This document shows, piece after piece, positions 52,745 through 62,315 of a stretch of 64,000 bases of DNA (position 1 is the first letter of the stretch; every line of letters begins with the position of its first letter). This DNA is from Bacteroidota bacterium (GTDB taxonomy: Bacteria; Bacteroidota; Bacteroidia; Bacteroidales; Paludibacteraceae): positions 1 to 64,000 of the forward strand of contig JAFNAS010000012.1 of the NCBI GenBank assembly GCA_017860295.1, given 5' to 3'. Both the position numbers and the translations under genes were made by a program. The notes under the pieces are model-generated. The model was not told the DNA's origin. It ran no database searches and worked only from the letters and a program-made list of their open reading frames with translations.

Positions 52745-53419
52745 ATGGACAAAGAAAGTTACAGTTTTCCAGCCAGCCCGCTACAGCGTAACGAATATCA
52801 GAAAAGTGTGGTAAGTTATAGTGAAACCAAAGCTGTGCTATGGAGTATTCCGGCCGAGTTTATGGCCGACTTGAAGATTAGTAGTGCCGATTACGATCAG
52901 AAATCGATGGTGGCCAACAACCGTTCCACGCAATGTCCTGCGGCTACAGCAGCCCGCGAAGACTCGTGGAATACCCTTGCTCCTAAGCTCGATAAGTTGT
53001 ATCTGAAATATTTACTCAACAACGATGCTATCAGCGCTTCCGACAAGCAGGTATTGAATATTTATACCGTTAGTCATGGCGGTGCAACTCCGTATGCAGC
53101 TCCTGCCACCACTCCGATACTTAATTTATCGTCGGAAAAAATTTCGGTACTGAGCGTAATTTTCAGTGATTCGGCCACTCCGTCGAGCCATGCCAAACCG
53201 GAAGGAGTAGCATTTTGCGAATTGAAATATAAAGTTGACGGTGAGGTTCCTACCTCTCCCGACAGTTGTCCGGATGGCTGTTTTATCTCCCGGTCGCACG
53301 ATCCTATTGTTTTTGAACCTTCGCAACGGGGCAAAACCGTGTATGCGTATGGTCGCTGGGTAAACCGTAACAGCAAGTCAGGACCCTGGGGAAGCATGGT
53401 TACGGCTATTATCCCGTAA
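52745..53419 (+). CDS. Hypothetical protein, Bacteroidota type
   Basis: Not recognised. The 224-aa product has no signal peptide. The N-terminal half is helical with a charged middle (AREDSWNTLAPKLDKLYLKYLL), the C-terminal half looks like an Fn3-type beta sandwich (ISVLSVIFSDSATPSSHAKP ... VYAYGRWVNRNSKSGPWG). This two-part layout occurs in many uncharacterised Bacteroidota proteins. It lies downstream of the 21-bp repeats. The start is ATG 52745, with a GTG two codons earlier. Confidence 0.7.
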   Translation: MDKESYSFPASPLQRNEYQKSVVSYSETKAVLWSIPAEFMADLKISSADYDQKSMVANNRSTQCPAATAAREDSWNTLAPKLDKLYLKYLLNNDAISASDKQVLNIYTVSHGGATPYAAPATTPILNLSSEKISVLSVIFSDSATPSSHAKPEGVAFCELKYKVDGEVPTSPDSCPDGCFISRSHDPIVFEPSQRGKTVYAYGRWVNRNSKSGPWGSMVTAIIP

Positions 53420-53562
53420 ATGCCCGATTTGGGAGAGATCACTGTACTTTTTGGGGCGTTCCTTTGTGTGTACTGTGTTTAATGCCTTTGTCAGTTAACA
53501 GTAACGGATAACTAATGACTGTACCCCGTCTTCATAAATATCATGAATAAAGGGCGTGAAAT

Positions 53563-53593
53563 TTGCGGATAAAGCAAAACATCCCGATCTTTG
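53563..53593 (+). promoter_or_regulatory. Bacteroidota-type promoter of the cyclophilin gene
   Basis: TTG (53563-53565), 20 bp, GATCTTTG (53586-53593), one change from TAnnTTTG, 29 bp before the start. Confidence 0.5.
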
Positions 53594-53621
53594 CAGTGAA
53601 AAGTAAAACAATAAATTATCT

Positions 53622-54056
53622 ATGACAACGGCAAAAATTATTACCGAAAAGGGAGAGATGCAGGTGGAGTTCTTCGATCAGGATGCTCCCAATACGGTTG
53701 CAAACTTTATCAAATTGGCCAAAAGTGGCTTTTATAACGGACTGACATTTCACCGTGTGATTCCCGATTTTGTAATTCAGGGCGGCTGCCCGGAAGGAAC
53801 CGGCGCCGGCGGACCCGGTTATACCATTCCCTGCGAACTGACAGGGGGTAATCAGTATCACGACAGAGGGGTATTGTCGATGGCTCATGCCGGCCGCGAT
53901 ACGGGTGGTTCGCAGTTTTTTATCTGCCACTCGCGCAAAAATACCTCGCACCTCGATCGTCACCACACCTGCTTCGGTAAAGTGGTCGAAGGGTTGGAAG
54001 TAATCGACCTGATTCGCCAAGGCGATAAAATCCTCTCGATTGAGGTATCGGAATAA
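53622..54056 (+). CDS. Peptidyl-prolyl cis-trans isomerase, cyclophilin type
   Basis: A 144-aa cytoplasmic cyclophilin (no signal peptide) that speeds proline isomerisation during folding. The core block [20 protein letters not shown] contains the catalytic Arg and Phe region, followed by [20 protein letters not shown] and [11 protein letters not shown]. The length matches PpiB-like enzymes. Terminator downstream. Confidence 0.93.
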   Translation: MTTAKIITEKGEMQVEFFDQDAPNTVANFIKLAKSGFYNGLTFHRVIPDFVIQGGCPEGTGAGGPGYTIPCELTGGNQYHDRGVLSMAHAGRDTGGSQFFICHSRKNTSHLDRHHTCFGKVVEGLEVIDLIRQGDKILSIEVSE

Positions 54057-54075
54057 GAAACATACGTTTATACGA

Positions 54076-54112
54076 CAAAGAGGCTGCTCCGCACGGGGCA
54101 GCCTCTTTGCTT
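54076..54112 (+). terminator. Terminator after the cyclophilin gene
   Basis: CAAAGAGGCTGC pairs with GCAGCCTCTTTG around a 10-nt loop. The T tract is short. Confidence 0.75.
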
Positions 54113-54216
54113 TGGTAGCAGTTGTTTGTGACGACGATGCTGCTTTCGCCGTCTGTTCATTCTGCTTGTATATTTCCGCCGACGGGAATCAAAGGAGTTC
54201 AACAAGCGTTCTTCTT

Positions 54217-54407
54217 TACCCCAAACCCACTGACGATCTATGATATCAGTACTGTAAGCCTGCAGGAGCTTTCGTCTGCTCTTGTCACTTTTTCTGGCTA
54301 ATTAGCTTACCTCATTTTTCAAAATACGTGCTAATCATTCTGTTCTCGCTATCCCAAAGTCCCTTTAAGGGGAATCGAAGATCAGCGCAGCTAATTAGGG
54401 GTAGATG
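54217..54407. repeat. Palindromic repeat family, copy 5
   Basis: Starts TACCCCAAACCC with the ACTGAC...GTCAGT insert and ends TAGGGGTAGATG. A 22-nt extra segment (ATCGAAGATCAGCGCAGCTA...) splits the right-hand end. It is in the same orientation as copies 1-4, so copies 4 and 5 flank the cas13b-to-cyclophilin segment as direct repeats. The rest of the 54.1-54.7 kb gap shows no gene. Confidence 0.85.
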
Positions 54408-54706
54408 TTATCAGTCCATACTCTTCTGATTTTACAAACCCGAAAACTTGCGCTACTCTTTTGGAATTTTATATTGGTTCTTCAGTCGTTAATCGCCAGC
54501 ATAAATGCTGACACTAATTTTGTTTTCCGCCTCAAATATACAACTTTCTTTTTAATAAACCCACATTTACGTTAATTTATATTTTTAGCAGCATTGTGCT
54601 GCTTGTAGCTCCGCTACCTCCAATTCGTGTTTGGTAGGTTCTGTTTTCTGCAGGGGCGGGCTTTTTGGGCTTCTGGCAATACCTTGTTTTTGTAATGGCT
54701 TCGCAC

Positions 54707-54746
54707 AAAAAACGCCGGTTCCTCACGGATCCGGCGCTCAAAAAAA
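54707..54746 (-). terminator. Terminator of the TonB-type barrel gene
   Basis: CGCCGG-T-TCC and GGA-T-CCGGCG form a GC-rich stem around CTCAC. On the minus strand it is followed by TTTTTTGTGC, 20-50 nt after the gene stop. Confidence 0.75.
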
Positions 54747-54762
54747 GAACAAAAAAAAGCGA

Positions 54763-57282
54763 TTACATGGGCGATTGACCAGCACTGCTGTTTTCTTTCG
54801 CCTTTTGATCATCGTTTGAGATAGTAGCTCTTGTCTTTTTCACCTGGGCATTCATGCTGCCGATGCGGTACGATACATTGAAACGGAATTCCAATGGTTG
54901 GCCGATACGGATGTCGGTATGCTGATCGAATGATTTGGTGTGGTCTGAGCTGTTGATTCCTTCTGTGTCCATCGTGATGTGTGTCTTGGGTAACCACACG
55001 GCACTCATAGAAATATTGAAACGCTTTTGCAACAAATCTTTCGAAATAGAGAAGAAGCTGTAATAAAAGGCCGACTGACTGCCCTGCAGATTGATTTGCG
55101 GAAGCATTCCGCCACCACCCACGCTCATGCGCATATCTTTAGGCAATATTACGGTGCCGCCACCATAAATACGTCCGGTATAGCCGTCGTTCGATATGTT
55201 GAGTACTCCGCTCTTCATGTTTACGTAGCTTACGCTTCCGTTTACAAACAGGGTAAGCCATCTGATGCCGCGATAGTTTCCGAACAAATTCAGATTTACT
55301 TGTTTGTTATGTCCTATATTGCCATAGGTAGTCTCCTGTACCTGTGCCGATTCGTTTGATTTCATAAACGTATATTGCTCTATTGCATTGTTTACAAAGG
55401 TGTAGGTGAGTTCGGCGCTCATGTTATATTTGGGTGTAAAGTTGCTATAACCAGCTGTAATATTATGGCTTTTTTCCGGATCGAGGCTCGGATTACCATA
55501 GCTAATGTAGTTCGGGTCTTTGCGGTCTACATACGGGTTCAGGTAACCGATGCTCGGACGCTGTATGCGCATGTTGTATCCAAATTTGACGTTCTGCATA
55601 TCGCTGATTTTGTAGGTGATAATGGCCGAAGGTACTACCACGCCATAGTCGGTCGAAAAGTTTTCAATTGCTTTGTCGAATTCGGCTTTCAGCCAGGTGT
55701 ATTCATATCGTACACCTCCTTTGAATCCCCATTTACCGACATTTCCGGCATAACTTGCATATATGCCCAGAATATCCTGATCGTTTTTGAACCTCGATAT
55801 ACTGTCGGCAGCAATGTATGGCATGTACGGATAAGACTGCAGCGTATTGAAGTAGCTGTATTTCTCGTCTACTTCGCTGTCATTCAACCGAAGTATGTAT
55901 TTTGTTCCCATTTCTAAGGTGTGCCCCTTTGCCAGTGGACGGCTGTAGTCTACCTGAAACGTGTGTTCGTTCGATTTGGCATCGTTTTTACTGGTGCTCG
56001 ATTGGAACAAGCCATATTGTGGTACGGAGTGGTATAATGAACTGATTATGTTTGAAGCCTCGTAATTGCTATTGTTCGGTGTGTTACTCCATTTGTACGA
56101 CAGGGTAATCAGTTCTCCTTTTCTCTTGAACGAGTGTTGGTAGTCAAGACTCAAATCGGTTGAGCCCCAGGTTTGCTTTTGAGTGCTCTCTTGCGTGTAC
56201 GAAAACAGGGGATTCATGTTGCTGTCGTAGTTGTCAGTCGATGCTGAGGTTTTGCTCTTTGGTCGTCCGTAACGGCGGTTGTACGACAGCGTAAACAAGT
56301 TGAGCGTGTCCATTTCATAACTCAATTGTCCGCTACCGAACTGCATCGGTGCCGTAGTCTTTACTGTTGCATCCTGATGCGCATTGGGGTAGGGTGCGTT
56401 TTTAAAATAGGTTTGGCGGTCGGAAATGGTGGTAAGAGGAAATTGTTTATTGTAGTTGTAATTGTAGTTGCCCGAGAAGCTGAATTTGCCACTTTGTACC
56501 ATCAGGTTGAGGCCTCCTCCGTACGATCCGCGGGTAGATACCTGTGTATTGATAGTAGCCGAATATCCTTTGGCTGCCGTTTTCTGCATCGTTACGATAT
56601 TGATAATACCGCCCACACCTTCTGCATCGTACTTTGCGCCCGGCTGCGTAATCACTTCGATGTTTTTTACCATGTTGGCCGGCATACTTTTCAGTATCAT
56701 GCTCGGGTTATTGTTGAACATATTGGTGGGCTTGCCGTTTAAGAAGAACTTGAAGTTCGAGGCTCCTTTCAACTGAATGTTATCCTGCCCGTCCACTGTT
56801 ACCATGGGTACCTTGCGCAATACGTCGAGCACGGTCGATGTTTTGGTTTCAGGATCCTGTTCAGTATCGTACGTAATTTTATCGGCTTCTGCTTTAATCA
56901 ACGGGCGAGTTGCTACCACGTTCACCTCCTTGAGTGATTGCTTGCTGTCGGCCAATCCGATTTTGCCGAGTTGAACGAGCCGGTTGTTCGGCCCTACGGT
57001 AAAACGCCTTTTAACCGACTGTTTACCAACAAACGAAACGGCAACAATATATGTTCCGGGTGCTTTCAGTTCACCGCTGAATTTGCCGTCGACATCGCTG
57101 GCAAAGCGGGCTACCACCTGTTGTGGTTTGTTTGCTAAAACTACCGAACAGGTTACGTAGGGCATCGTCTCTTGCGTCACCGAATCGATGGCCTGTCCTT
57201 TTACCTGATACTTGATCCCAGCATTCTGGGCACTCATTAATAGCGGTACAATCATCATTGCCGCCAATAACCATTTTCTCAT
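54763..57282 (-). CDS. TonB-dependent receptor-like outer-membrane beta-barrel protein
   Basis: An 839-aa protein with signal peptide (residues 1-19), an N-terminal carboxypeptidase-regulatory-like domain (about 25-110, VKGQAIDSVTQETMPYVTCS), a plug (about 120-225, VLDVLRKVPMVTVDGQDNI and KYDAEGVGGIINIVTM) and a large barrel. This is the outer-membrane beta-barrel family of Bacteroidota that lacks a SusD partner. The substrate is unknown. It stands alone, after a methyltransferase gene on the same strand 70 nt upstream. Confidence 0.88.
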   Translation of the reverse strand: MRKWLLAAMMIVPLLMSAQNAGIKYQVKGQAIDSVTQETMPYVTCSVVLANKPQQVVARFASDVDGKFSGELKAPGTYIVAVSFVGKQSVKRRFTVGPNNRLVQLGKIGLADSKQSLKEVNVVATRPLIKAEADKITYDTEQDPETKTSTVLDVLRKVPMVTVDGQDNIQLKGASNFKFFLNGKPTNMFNNNPSMILKSMPANMVKNIEVITQPGAKYDAEGVGGIINIVTMQKTAAKGYSATINTQVSTRGSYGGGLNLMVQSGKFSFSGNYNYNYNKQFPLTTISDRQTYFKNAPYPNAHQDATVKTTAPMQFGSGQLSYEMDTLNLFTLSYNRRYGRPKSKTSASTDNYDSNMNPLFSYTQESTQKQTWGSTDLSLDYQHSFKRKGELITLSYKWSNTPNNSNYEASNIISSLYHSVPQYGLFQSSTSKNDAKSNEHTFQVDYSRPLAKGHTLEMGTKYILRLNDSEVDEKYSYFNTLQSYPYMPYIAADSISRFKNDQDILGIYASYAGNVGKWGFKGGVRYEYTWLKAEFDKAIENFSTDYGVVVPSAIITYKISDMQNVKFGYNMRIQRPSIGYLNPYVDRKDPNYISYGNPSLDPEKSHNITAGYSNFTPKYNMSAELTYTFVNNAIEQYTFMKSNESAQVQETTYGNIGHNKQVNLNLFGNYRGIRWLTLFVNGSVSYVNMKSGVLNISNDGYTGRIYGGGTVILPKDMRMSVGGGGMLPQINLQGSQSAFYYSFFSISKDLLQKRFNISMSAVWLPKTHITMDTEGINSSDHTKSFDQHTDIRIGQPLEFRFNVSYRIGSMNAQVKKTRATISNDDQKAKENSSAGQSPM

Positions 57283-57352
57283 CGCGTTGTGTGTGTTGTA
57301 AATAAATAATATGTCTCAATCCCTTTGGCCTTAAAAAACTATCGTTTGTCGT

Positions 57353-57952
57353 TTAATACGTATTTTTCAATAATACAGCCCTGCTGAAAGGTACTGTGGG
57401 GTTGCCAGTAACTTGTAGCCCGCTTTTTTCCGTCAGTGAAAGCATTCTTGTAAATGTTTTCTTCGTAACATGAAACTTGGGTTCTACAATAAACAGCGTT
57501 CCATCAGGTTTGAGCAGGTTTTTAAGTTCTTCTAATAAACGGAACTTATCGGGTACCTCATGTACCATGTAGAAAGCCAGAATGAAATCGGCTTTTTCTG
57601 TCAGTCCGATGCCCTTTTCACTGCATCGGTTAAGTTGCACGACCGGTTCCACCGGGGTTCCCTTGATCTTTCGTTCTACTTTTTCAAGCATGCCTTGCTG
57701 CAAATCAGCAGCAATTACTTTTCCACAACCGTTTAGCATACGAGCTATCTCTATGGTGAAAAAACCGGGGCCGCATCCCAAATCGAGAACGGTCATTCCC
57801 TGTCTGATGTAAGGCTTCAGAAGTTTTCCCGGTCGTTGCAACCACCGTCTGAGCGAATTGTCGAGTCCGCCGGCCAACTCAACGGGGCAAACGCTTTGCC
57901 GATTCTTTGCAATGATTTCCATTTCGTTTCGGCTGAATGTCGATTCTTCCAT
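57353..57952 (-). CDS. Class I SAM-dependent methyltransferase
   Basis: A 199-aa Rossmann methyltransferase. SAM motif I is VLDLGCGPGFFT (55-66), motif II follows in KVIAADLQQGML, and the post-motif stretch ADFILAFYMVHEVPDKFRLL is typical of the UbiE/Methyltransf_11 group. It starts 2 nt after the small membrane-protein gene and is probably the last gene of the GntR/ABC operon. Substrate unknown. Confidence 0.88.
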   Translation of the reverse strand: MEESTFSRNEMEIIAKNRQSVCPVELAGGLDNSLRRWLQRPGKLLKPYIRQGMTVLDLGCGPGFFTIEIARMLNGCGKVIAADLQQGMLEKVERKIKGTPVEPVVQLNRCSEKGIGLTEKADFILAFYMVHEVPDKFRLLEELKNLLKPDGTLFIVEPKFHVTKKTFTRMLSLTEKSGLQVTGNPTVPFSRAVLLKNTY

Positions 57953-57954
57953 CG

Positions 57955-58188
57955 TTAGTGTCTCTTGACAGATGTTTTAATCTGAATGCCGGATTTGTTA
58001 TCTCCTTGAAAGGAAATCTGGATACTATCCTTATCGCTGGTCTTCATTCGAATTTCATTCAATACTTTGTATTTAGGACTTTTTTCTGCTTCGAGAACCA
58101 GATGTCTGAAGTGAAAGTATGCAGCAACCGGAATGCTGAATAACAGCAGCAGTATAATTAATAAGGTAATGTTACTACGTTTTTTCAT
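57955..58188 (-). CDS. Small membrane-anchored hypothetical protein
   Basis: A 77-aa product with one N-terminal helix (SNITLLIILLLLFSIPVAAYF) and a basic hydrophilic tail with beta character (DSIQISFQGDNKSGIQIKTS). I know no family. ATG 58188 is assumed; a second ATG at 58206 is possible. It sits between the GntR gene and the methyltransferase gene in one operon. Confidence 0.65.
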   Translation of the reverse strand: MKKRSNITLLIILLLLFSIPVAAYFHFRHLVLEAEKSPKYKVLNEIRMKTSDKDSIQISFQGDNKSGIQIKTSVKRH

Positions 58189-58332
58189 ACGATAATATTT
58201 TTTCATTTAAAGAACGTATGGAACGCTATGTCGCCAAGGATTATAACAAGCTTGTCGGCTGTCATGACGCAACAAATACGTTTCATAATTAATTGTATCT
58301 TTATTCGGTTTTTATATCTTTATCCGGATGGC

Positions 58333-58695
58333 TTATTTTTTCAAAAACGCTTCGTACTGAGATTTGATCTCATCCAGAGTAATTCCCAAAGCATTCATTG
58401 TACTGAAAAGCATTGGCAACTGATGACTGAAAAATTCCGCGCGGTTTAATTTGACAATATTTGGTATGGCATTTTCAGCCACAAAATATCCTATGCCCCG
58501 CTTGTTGAAGATAATTTCTTCGCCCTGCAAATAATCGTAAGTTCGCATAACGGTATTCGGATTGACTTGTAGGTCGGCCCCAAGCTCCCTCACGGAAGGA
58601 ATACGGCCTCCGGCACTCCATTCGTTGCGAAGAATTTTATCGCACACGAAATCGGCTATCTGCAGGTATATTGGTTTGTTGTTATTGAATTCCAT
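58333..58695 (-). CDS. GntR-family regulator, YtrA type
   Basis: A 120-aa repressor: winged helix (PIYLQIADFVCDKILRNEWS, ELGADLQVNPNTVMRTYDYL, IIFNKRGIGYFVA) with a short C-terminal dimerisation helix instead of a large effector domain, which defines the YtrA group. These proteins control adjacent ABC transporter genes, here the two upstream genes of its own operon. A palindrome at 60305-60328 before the first gene is a candidate operator. Confidence 0.9.
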   Translation of the reverse strand: MEFNNNKPIYLQIADFVCDKILRNEWSAGGRIPSVRELGADLQVNPNTVMRTYDYLQGEEIIFNKRGIGYFVAENAIPNIVKLNRAEFFSHQLPMLFSTMNALGITLDEIKSQYEAFLKK

Positions 58696-58732
58696 TTTGT
58701 TATTTTGGTTAGTGTGTGAAACGCTCGAAGTT

Positions 58733-59443
58733 TCACAATTCTTGTTCCTGCAATTTAAAGAAAGAGACCAGCCACAATCCGAACGGGAAAATTATGTAAG
58801 CTACTATTTTGATGTAGTCGATCAACCAGGAGCTGGAGTCTGGAATTAAGTTGGCGGCCTGAATTTCAATAATAAAACTCTTCAGGTCGAATTGATACAT
58901 GAGTAGTCGACCGATTAAAAGCGAGGCTACCTGTAATACAAAGATTGCTCCCAGGGTTTTCAACCATTTCAGTCTACGGAACGACAGGGTTCCTACCATT
59001 GCAATGCCTTGGATACCCAGAATTCCTATCAGGTAGGTGCTCCACTCTTCTTTGCCGATGTGTATGTCTATTGGTCGACCGAACAGAAAATATTCGAGAC
59101 CCCACAATATGAGCCAAAGTAGGCCGATAATCAAAGGAACAACAATCACATTCTGAAACCAGAAGGCAATCCATTTCTCAAGATTGGACGCCGGTAGCAT
59201 TGTATAATTAACTCCTTTGATTTTATGAAATACATCATTGTATAACATAAAAGGGGAAATAATAATCAGGAATATACCCAAACCGGCAAAGACTCCCGGG
59301 TGAAACCCGGTGCGATTGATTAAAATGTCGGATGCTGCATAGGCGGCCGCAAAAATTACATAGAATAGATAATAGCGGCGAAATGCAAAAGTTTCTGTTG
59401 CTACAACACGATAAAGACGCTGAATATTAAATGTTTCATTCAT
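58733..59443 (-). CDS. ABC transporter membrane subunit, ABC-2 like
   Basis: A 236-aa protein with six membrane helices, in pairs at about 20-60, 95-130, 140-180 and near the end. Charged loops such as LPASNLEKWIAFWFQN match the YtrC/D-like permeases that accompany YtrA regulators. It is the partner of the ATPase encoded 20 nt upstream. The substrate is unknown; related systems respond to cell-wall antibiotics. Confidence 0.8.
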   Translation of the reverse strand: MNETFNIQRLYRVVATETFAFRRYYLFYVIFAAAYAASDILINRTGFHPGVFAGLGIFLIIISPFMLYNDVFHKIKGVNYTMLPASNLEKWIAFWFQNVIVVPLIIGLLWLILWGLEYFLFGRPIDIHIGKEEWSTYLIGILGIQGIAMVGTLSFRRLKWLKTLGAIFVLQVASLLIGRLLMYQFDLKSFIIEIQAANLIPDSSSWLIDYIKIVAYIIFPFGLWLVSFFKLQEQEL

Positions 59444-59463
59444 AATCGGAATGTGTTAGAAAA

Positions 59464-60291
59464 TTAATTGAACCATTCGGCAAACCGTGCCCGATTGGCA
59501 ATCGCCGCATTAAACAATAACTCGATATTTACTTTGCTCTCTTCTCCATCCGTGTTAGGTACTACTACTCCGAAACCTCCCATCATCGGTTCCGAATAAA
59601 GGGCATTTGCAGGTACCTCCGATACTACGGAGAATTTCAGCTTTTGGGTGATGCCTTCTACCGATTGATTCAGCAATACGTTGTTGCGTTCCAGAATCAC
59701 AATCGGATCGATCAGGAACTCAAGGTCACGTACCTGATGTGTTGAAATAATGATGCATTTGTTGTCGTCGGCAGCCCGTGCCACCACGCGGCGGAATACT
59801 GTCTTGGATGGGATATCCAGTCCGTTAGTTGGTTCGTCGAGCAGCAATAGTTCCGTATTGCAGGCCAGTGCCAGCGAAATCATTGCTTTCTTTTTCTGCC
59901 CGAACGACATTTCGTGTAATTTTTTGTCTCCGTCTACGCCAAACTCCTGCATCAGCATTGCATATTGATTGTACTCAAATTTAGGATAAAAAGGGCCTAC
60001 ATTGCGGGCATAATCGTCGGCTTTTTGATGTGATACCATAAACTCTTCGGGCAAATAAAAGATTTTCGATAAAAAACCGGGTAATCTTTTGCCGGGTGTA
60101 TAATCCATTACTTCGCAAGTTCCGGTTTTGGGAAAAAGCAAACCGGCCATAATGCGCAAAAAAGTGGTCTTTCCCACACCGTTTTCTCCCAAAAGACCAT
60201 AAATTTTTCCAGGTTCCAGTTTCATTGTCAAAGAGTCGAACACCTTCGATTTCTCTTTGTACCAGAATGACATGTTTTCTATTGCAATCAT
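59464..60291 (-). CDS. ABC transporter ATPase subunit
   Basis: A 275-aa ATPase. Walker A is GENGVGKTT (35-43), the signature is the variant MSFGQKKKAMIS rather than LSGGQ, Walker B is LLLLDEPTNGLD and the switch His lies in CIIISTHQVRDL. The C-terminal extension after about residue 205 is beta-rich. First gene of the operon ATPase, permease, GntR, small protein, methyltransferase. Confidence 0.9.
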   Translation of the reverse strand: MIAIENMSFWYKEKSKVFDSLTMKLEPGKIYGLLGENGVGKTTFLRIMAGLLFPKTGTCEVMDYTPGKRLPGFLSKIFYLPEEFMVSHQKADDYARNVGPFYPKFEYNQYAMLMQEFGVDGDKKLHEMSFGQKKKAMISLALACNTELLLLDEPTNGLDIPSKTVFRRVVARAADDNKCIIISTHQVRDLEFLIDPIVILERNNVLLNQSVEGITQKLKFSVVSEVPANALYSEPMMGGFGVVVPNTDGEESKVNIELLFNAAIANRARFAEWFN

Positions 60292-60304
60292 ATTATATCG
60301 TATT

Positions 60305-60337
60305 AGTGTATTACTATATTAATACACTGCAAATATA
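60305..60337 (-). promoter_or_regulatory. Candidate promoter and YtrA-type operator of the ABC operon
   Basis: AGTGTATTA (60305-60313) and TAATACACT (60320-60328) form a perfect 9-bp inverted repeat with a 6-bp centre. On the minus strand a -7 box TATATTTG (60337-60330) lies just upstream, so a repressor bound here would cover the start site. The rest of 60338-60601 shows only a possible TAATTTTG box (60529-60536) for the fumarase gene. Confidence 0.55.
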
Positions 60338-60601
60338 CGGCAAGATTTTGTACCTATATCTACTGAATGGGTGATTTATGGTAATTTAACACGTTGCAGC
60401 TTCTCTTTTGCCGATATGGGCTGATATTTAGTCGTTTGTGTTTTTGCTTATTTTCTAAAAGTGGAAAACAAAGCCTTTTTTTAGTATATTTTGTCGCCCT
60501 TCATTCCCTGAGAATGGAATAGTTTTAGTAATTTTGACAACAGTTTGGAAGGGAATATGATGAATGTCTATATAATATAATCAAAACTAAATCAATAATT
60601 T

Positions 60602-62233
60602 ATGGCAACTCCCGAATTTAAGTATCAGGAACCGTTTCCTCTTGGGAAAGACAAAACAGAGTACTATCTGCTTACTAAAGAACATGTGTCGGTTGGTAAT
60701 TTTGATGGCAATGAAATTCTGAAAGTAGAACCGGAAGGTTTGACAAAACTTGCTCGTGCGGCTATGCACGATCTCTCTTTTATGCTGCGTCCTGCGCACA
60801 ACGAACAGGTGGCCTCCATCCTGAGCGATCCGGAAGCGAGTCAGAATGACAAAGCGGTGGCACTTACCATGCTGCTGAATGCCGAAATTGCAGCCGAAGG
60901 TCAGCTTCCATTCTGTCAGGATACCGGTACAGCAACGATTGTTGCGAAAAAGGGTCAAAACGTATGGACCGGTGGCGGCGACGAAGAAGCGCTTGCTCAC
61001 GGTGTTTACAATACCTATACACAGGATAATCTCCGTTACTCTCAGACCGTAGCGCTGGATATGTACACCGAAAAAAATACGGGTTGTAACCTTCCGGCTC
61101 AAATCGATGTTTATTCCATCAATGGCAATGAATACAAATTCCTTTTCATTGCAAAGGGTGGGGGGTCTGCCAATAAAACATACCTGTTTCAGGAAACCAA
61201 AGCGCTGTTGAATCCCGATACGCTCGAAAAATTCCTGATCGAAAAGATGAAAACGCTGGGTACGGCGGCTTGTCCTCCTTACCATATTGCATTCGTCATT
61301 GGAGGTACCTCGGCCGAAGCCAACCTGAAAACCGTTAAACTGGCATCAGTAAAATATCTCGACGAACTGCCTACCGAAGGTAACGAATGGGGTCAGGCTT
61401 TCCGTGATCTCGAAATGGAAGCCAAATTGTTGAAGGCTGCTCAAAATATCGGCCTGGGTGCTCAGTTCGGTGGTAAATATTATGCGCACGATATTCGCGT
61501 GGTTCGTTTGCCGCGTCACGGCGCTTCCTGCCCTGTGGGTATGGGTGTTTCGTGTAGTGCCGACCGTAACGTGAAAGCGAAAATCAACAAAGAGGGTATC
61601 TGGATCGAAAAGCTGGATAAAAACCCGGGTCGTTTGATTCCGGCTGAATACAAACAGGCTGGCGGTCATAGCCATGGCGTGAAGATCGATCTTAATCGTC
61701 CGATGAACGAAGTGTTGGCCGATCTGTCCAAATATCCGGTTTCCACATTCCTGTTGTTGAGTGGTACCATTATTGTAGGTCGCGATATTGCACATGCCAA
61801 ACTGAAAGAACGTCTCGATAATGGCGAAGATCTGCCACAATATTTGAAGGAACATCCGATCTATTACGCTGGTCCGGCCAAAACTCCTGCCGGAATGGCT
61901 TGCGGTTCGATGGGCCCGACCACAGCCGGTCGTATGGACTCATACGTCGATCTGTTCCAGAGCCACGGCGGCAGCATGATTATGATTGCAAAAGGAAACC
62001 GTAGCCAACAGGTGACGGATGCTTGCCAGAAACACGGCGGATTCTATCTGGGTTCGATTGGTGGTCCGGCTGCAATTTTGGCCAAAAACAATATCAAGAG
62101 CATCAAATGTGTGGAATATCCTGAATTGGGTATGGAAGCCATTTGGCAAATCGAAGTGGAAGATTTTCCTGCCTTCATTCTGGTGGATGACAAAGGCAAC
62201 GATTTCTTCAAACAGATTCGTCCCCGTGTATAA
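60602..62233 (+). CDS. fumB: Fumarate hydratase class I, 4Fe-4S
   Basis: Interconverts fumarate and malate using an oxygen-sensitive Fe-S cluster. The 543-aa single chain is of the E. coli FumA/FumB type: N-terminal alpha-like part ([20 protein letters not shown], with a cluster Cys), then a C-terminal beta-like part ([20 protein letters not shown]). Cluster Cys candidates are also in [11 protein letters not shown] and [16 protein letters not shown]-type segments. In propionate-forming anaerobes it works in the reductive (malate to succinate) branch. Confidence 0.93.
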   Translation: MATPEFKYQEPFPLGKDKTEYYLLTKEHVSVGNFDGNEILKVEPEGLTKLARAAMHDLSFMLRPAHNEQVASILSDPEASQNDKAVALTMLLNAEIAAEGQLPFCQDTGTATIVAKKGQNVWTGGGDEEALAHGVYNTYTQDNLRYSQTVALDMYTEKNTGCNLPAQIDVYSINGNEYKFLFIAKGGGSANKTYLFQETKALLNPDTLEKFLIEKMKTLGTAACPPYHIAFVIGGTSAEANLKTVKLASVKYLDELPTEGNEWGQAFRDLEMEAKLLKAAQNIGLGAQFGGKYYAHDIRVVRLPRHGASCPVGMGVSCSADRNVKAKINKEGIWIEKLDKNPGRLIPAEYKQAGGHSHGVKIDLNRPMNEVLADLSKYPVSTFLLLSGTIIVGRDIAHAKLKERLDNGEDLPQYLKEHPIYYAGPAKTPAGMACGSMGPTTAGRMDSYVDLFQSHGGSMIMIAKGNRSQQVTDACQKHGGFYLGSIGGPAAILAKNNIKSIKCVEYPELGMEAIWQIEVEDFPAFILVDDKGNDFFKQIRPRV

Positions 62234-62257
62234 TCCGGGTCGATACCGATTGATAAC

Positions 62258-62296
62258 AAAAAGAAGGGACACACGATCGTGTGTCCCTTCTTTTTT
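62258..62296. terminator. Bidirectional terminator after the fumarase gene
   Basis: Positions 62261-62292 form a perfect 32-bp palindrome (AAGAAGGGACACACGA then its reverse complement) followed by a T run. It also serves the convergent gene at 62316. Confidence 0.9.
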
Positions 62297-62315
62297 ATGC
62301 AAATAATAGGTTGTT

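Noticed and set aside
60486-60536. TATATTTTG/TAATTTTG boxes as the fumarase promoter
   Set aside because: Spacing to any TTG element is wrong and the leader would be long; kept only as a mention.
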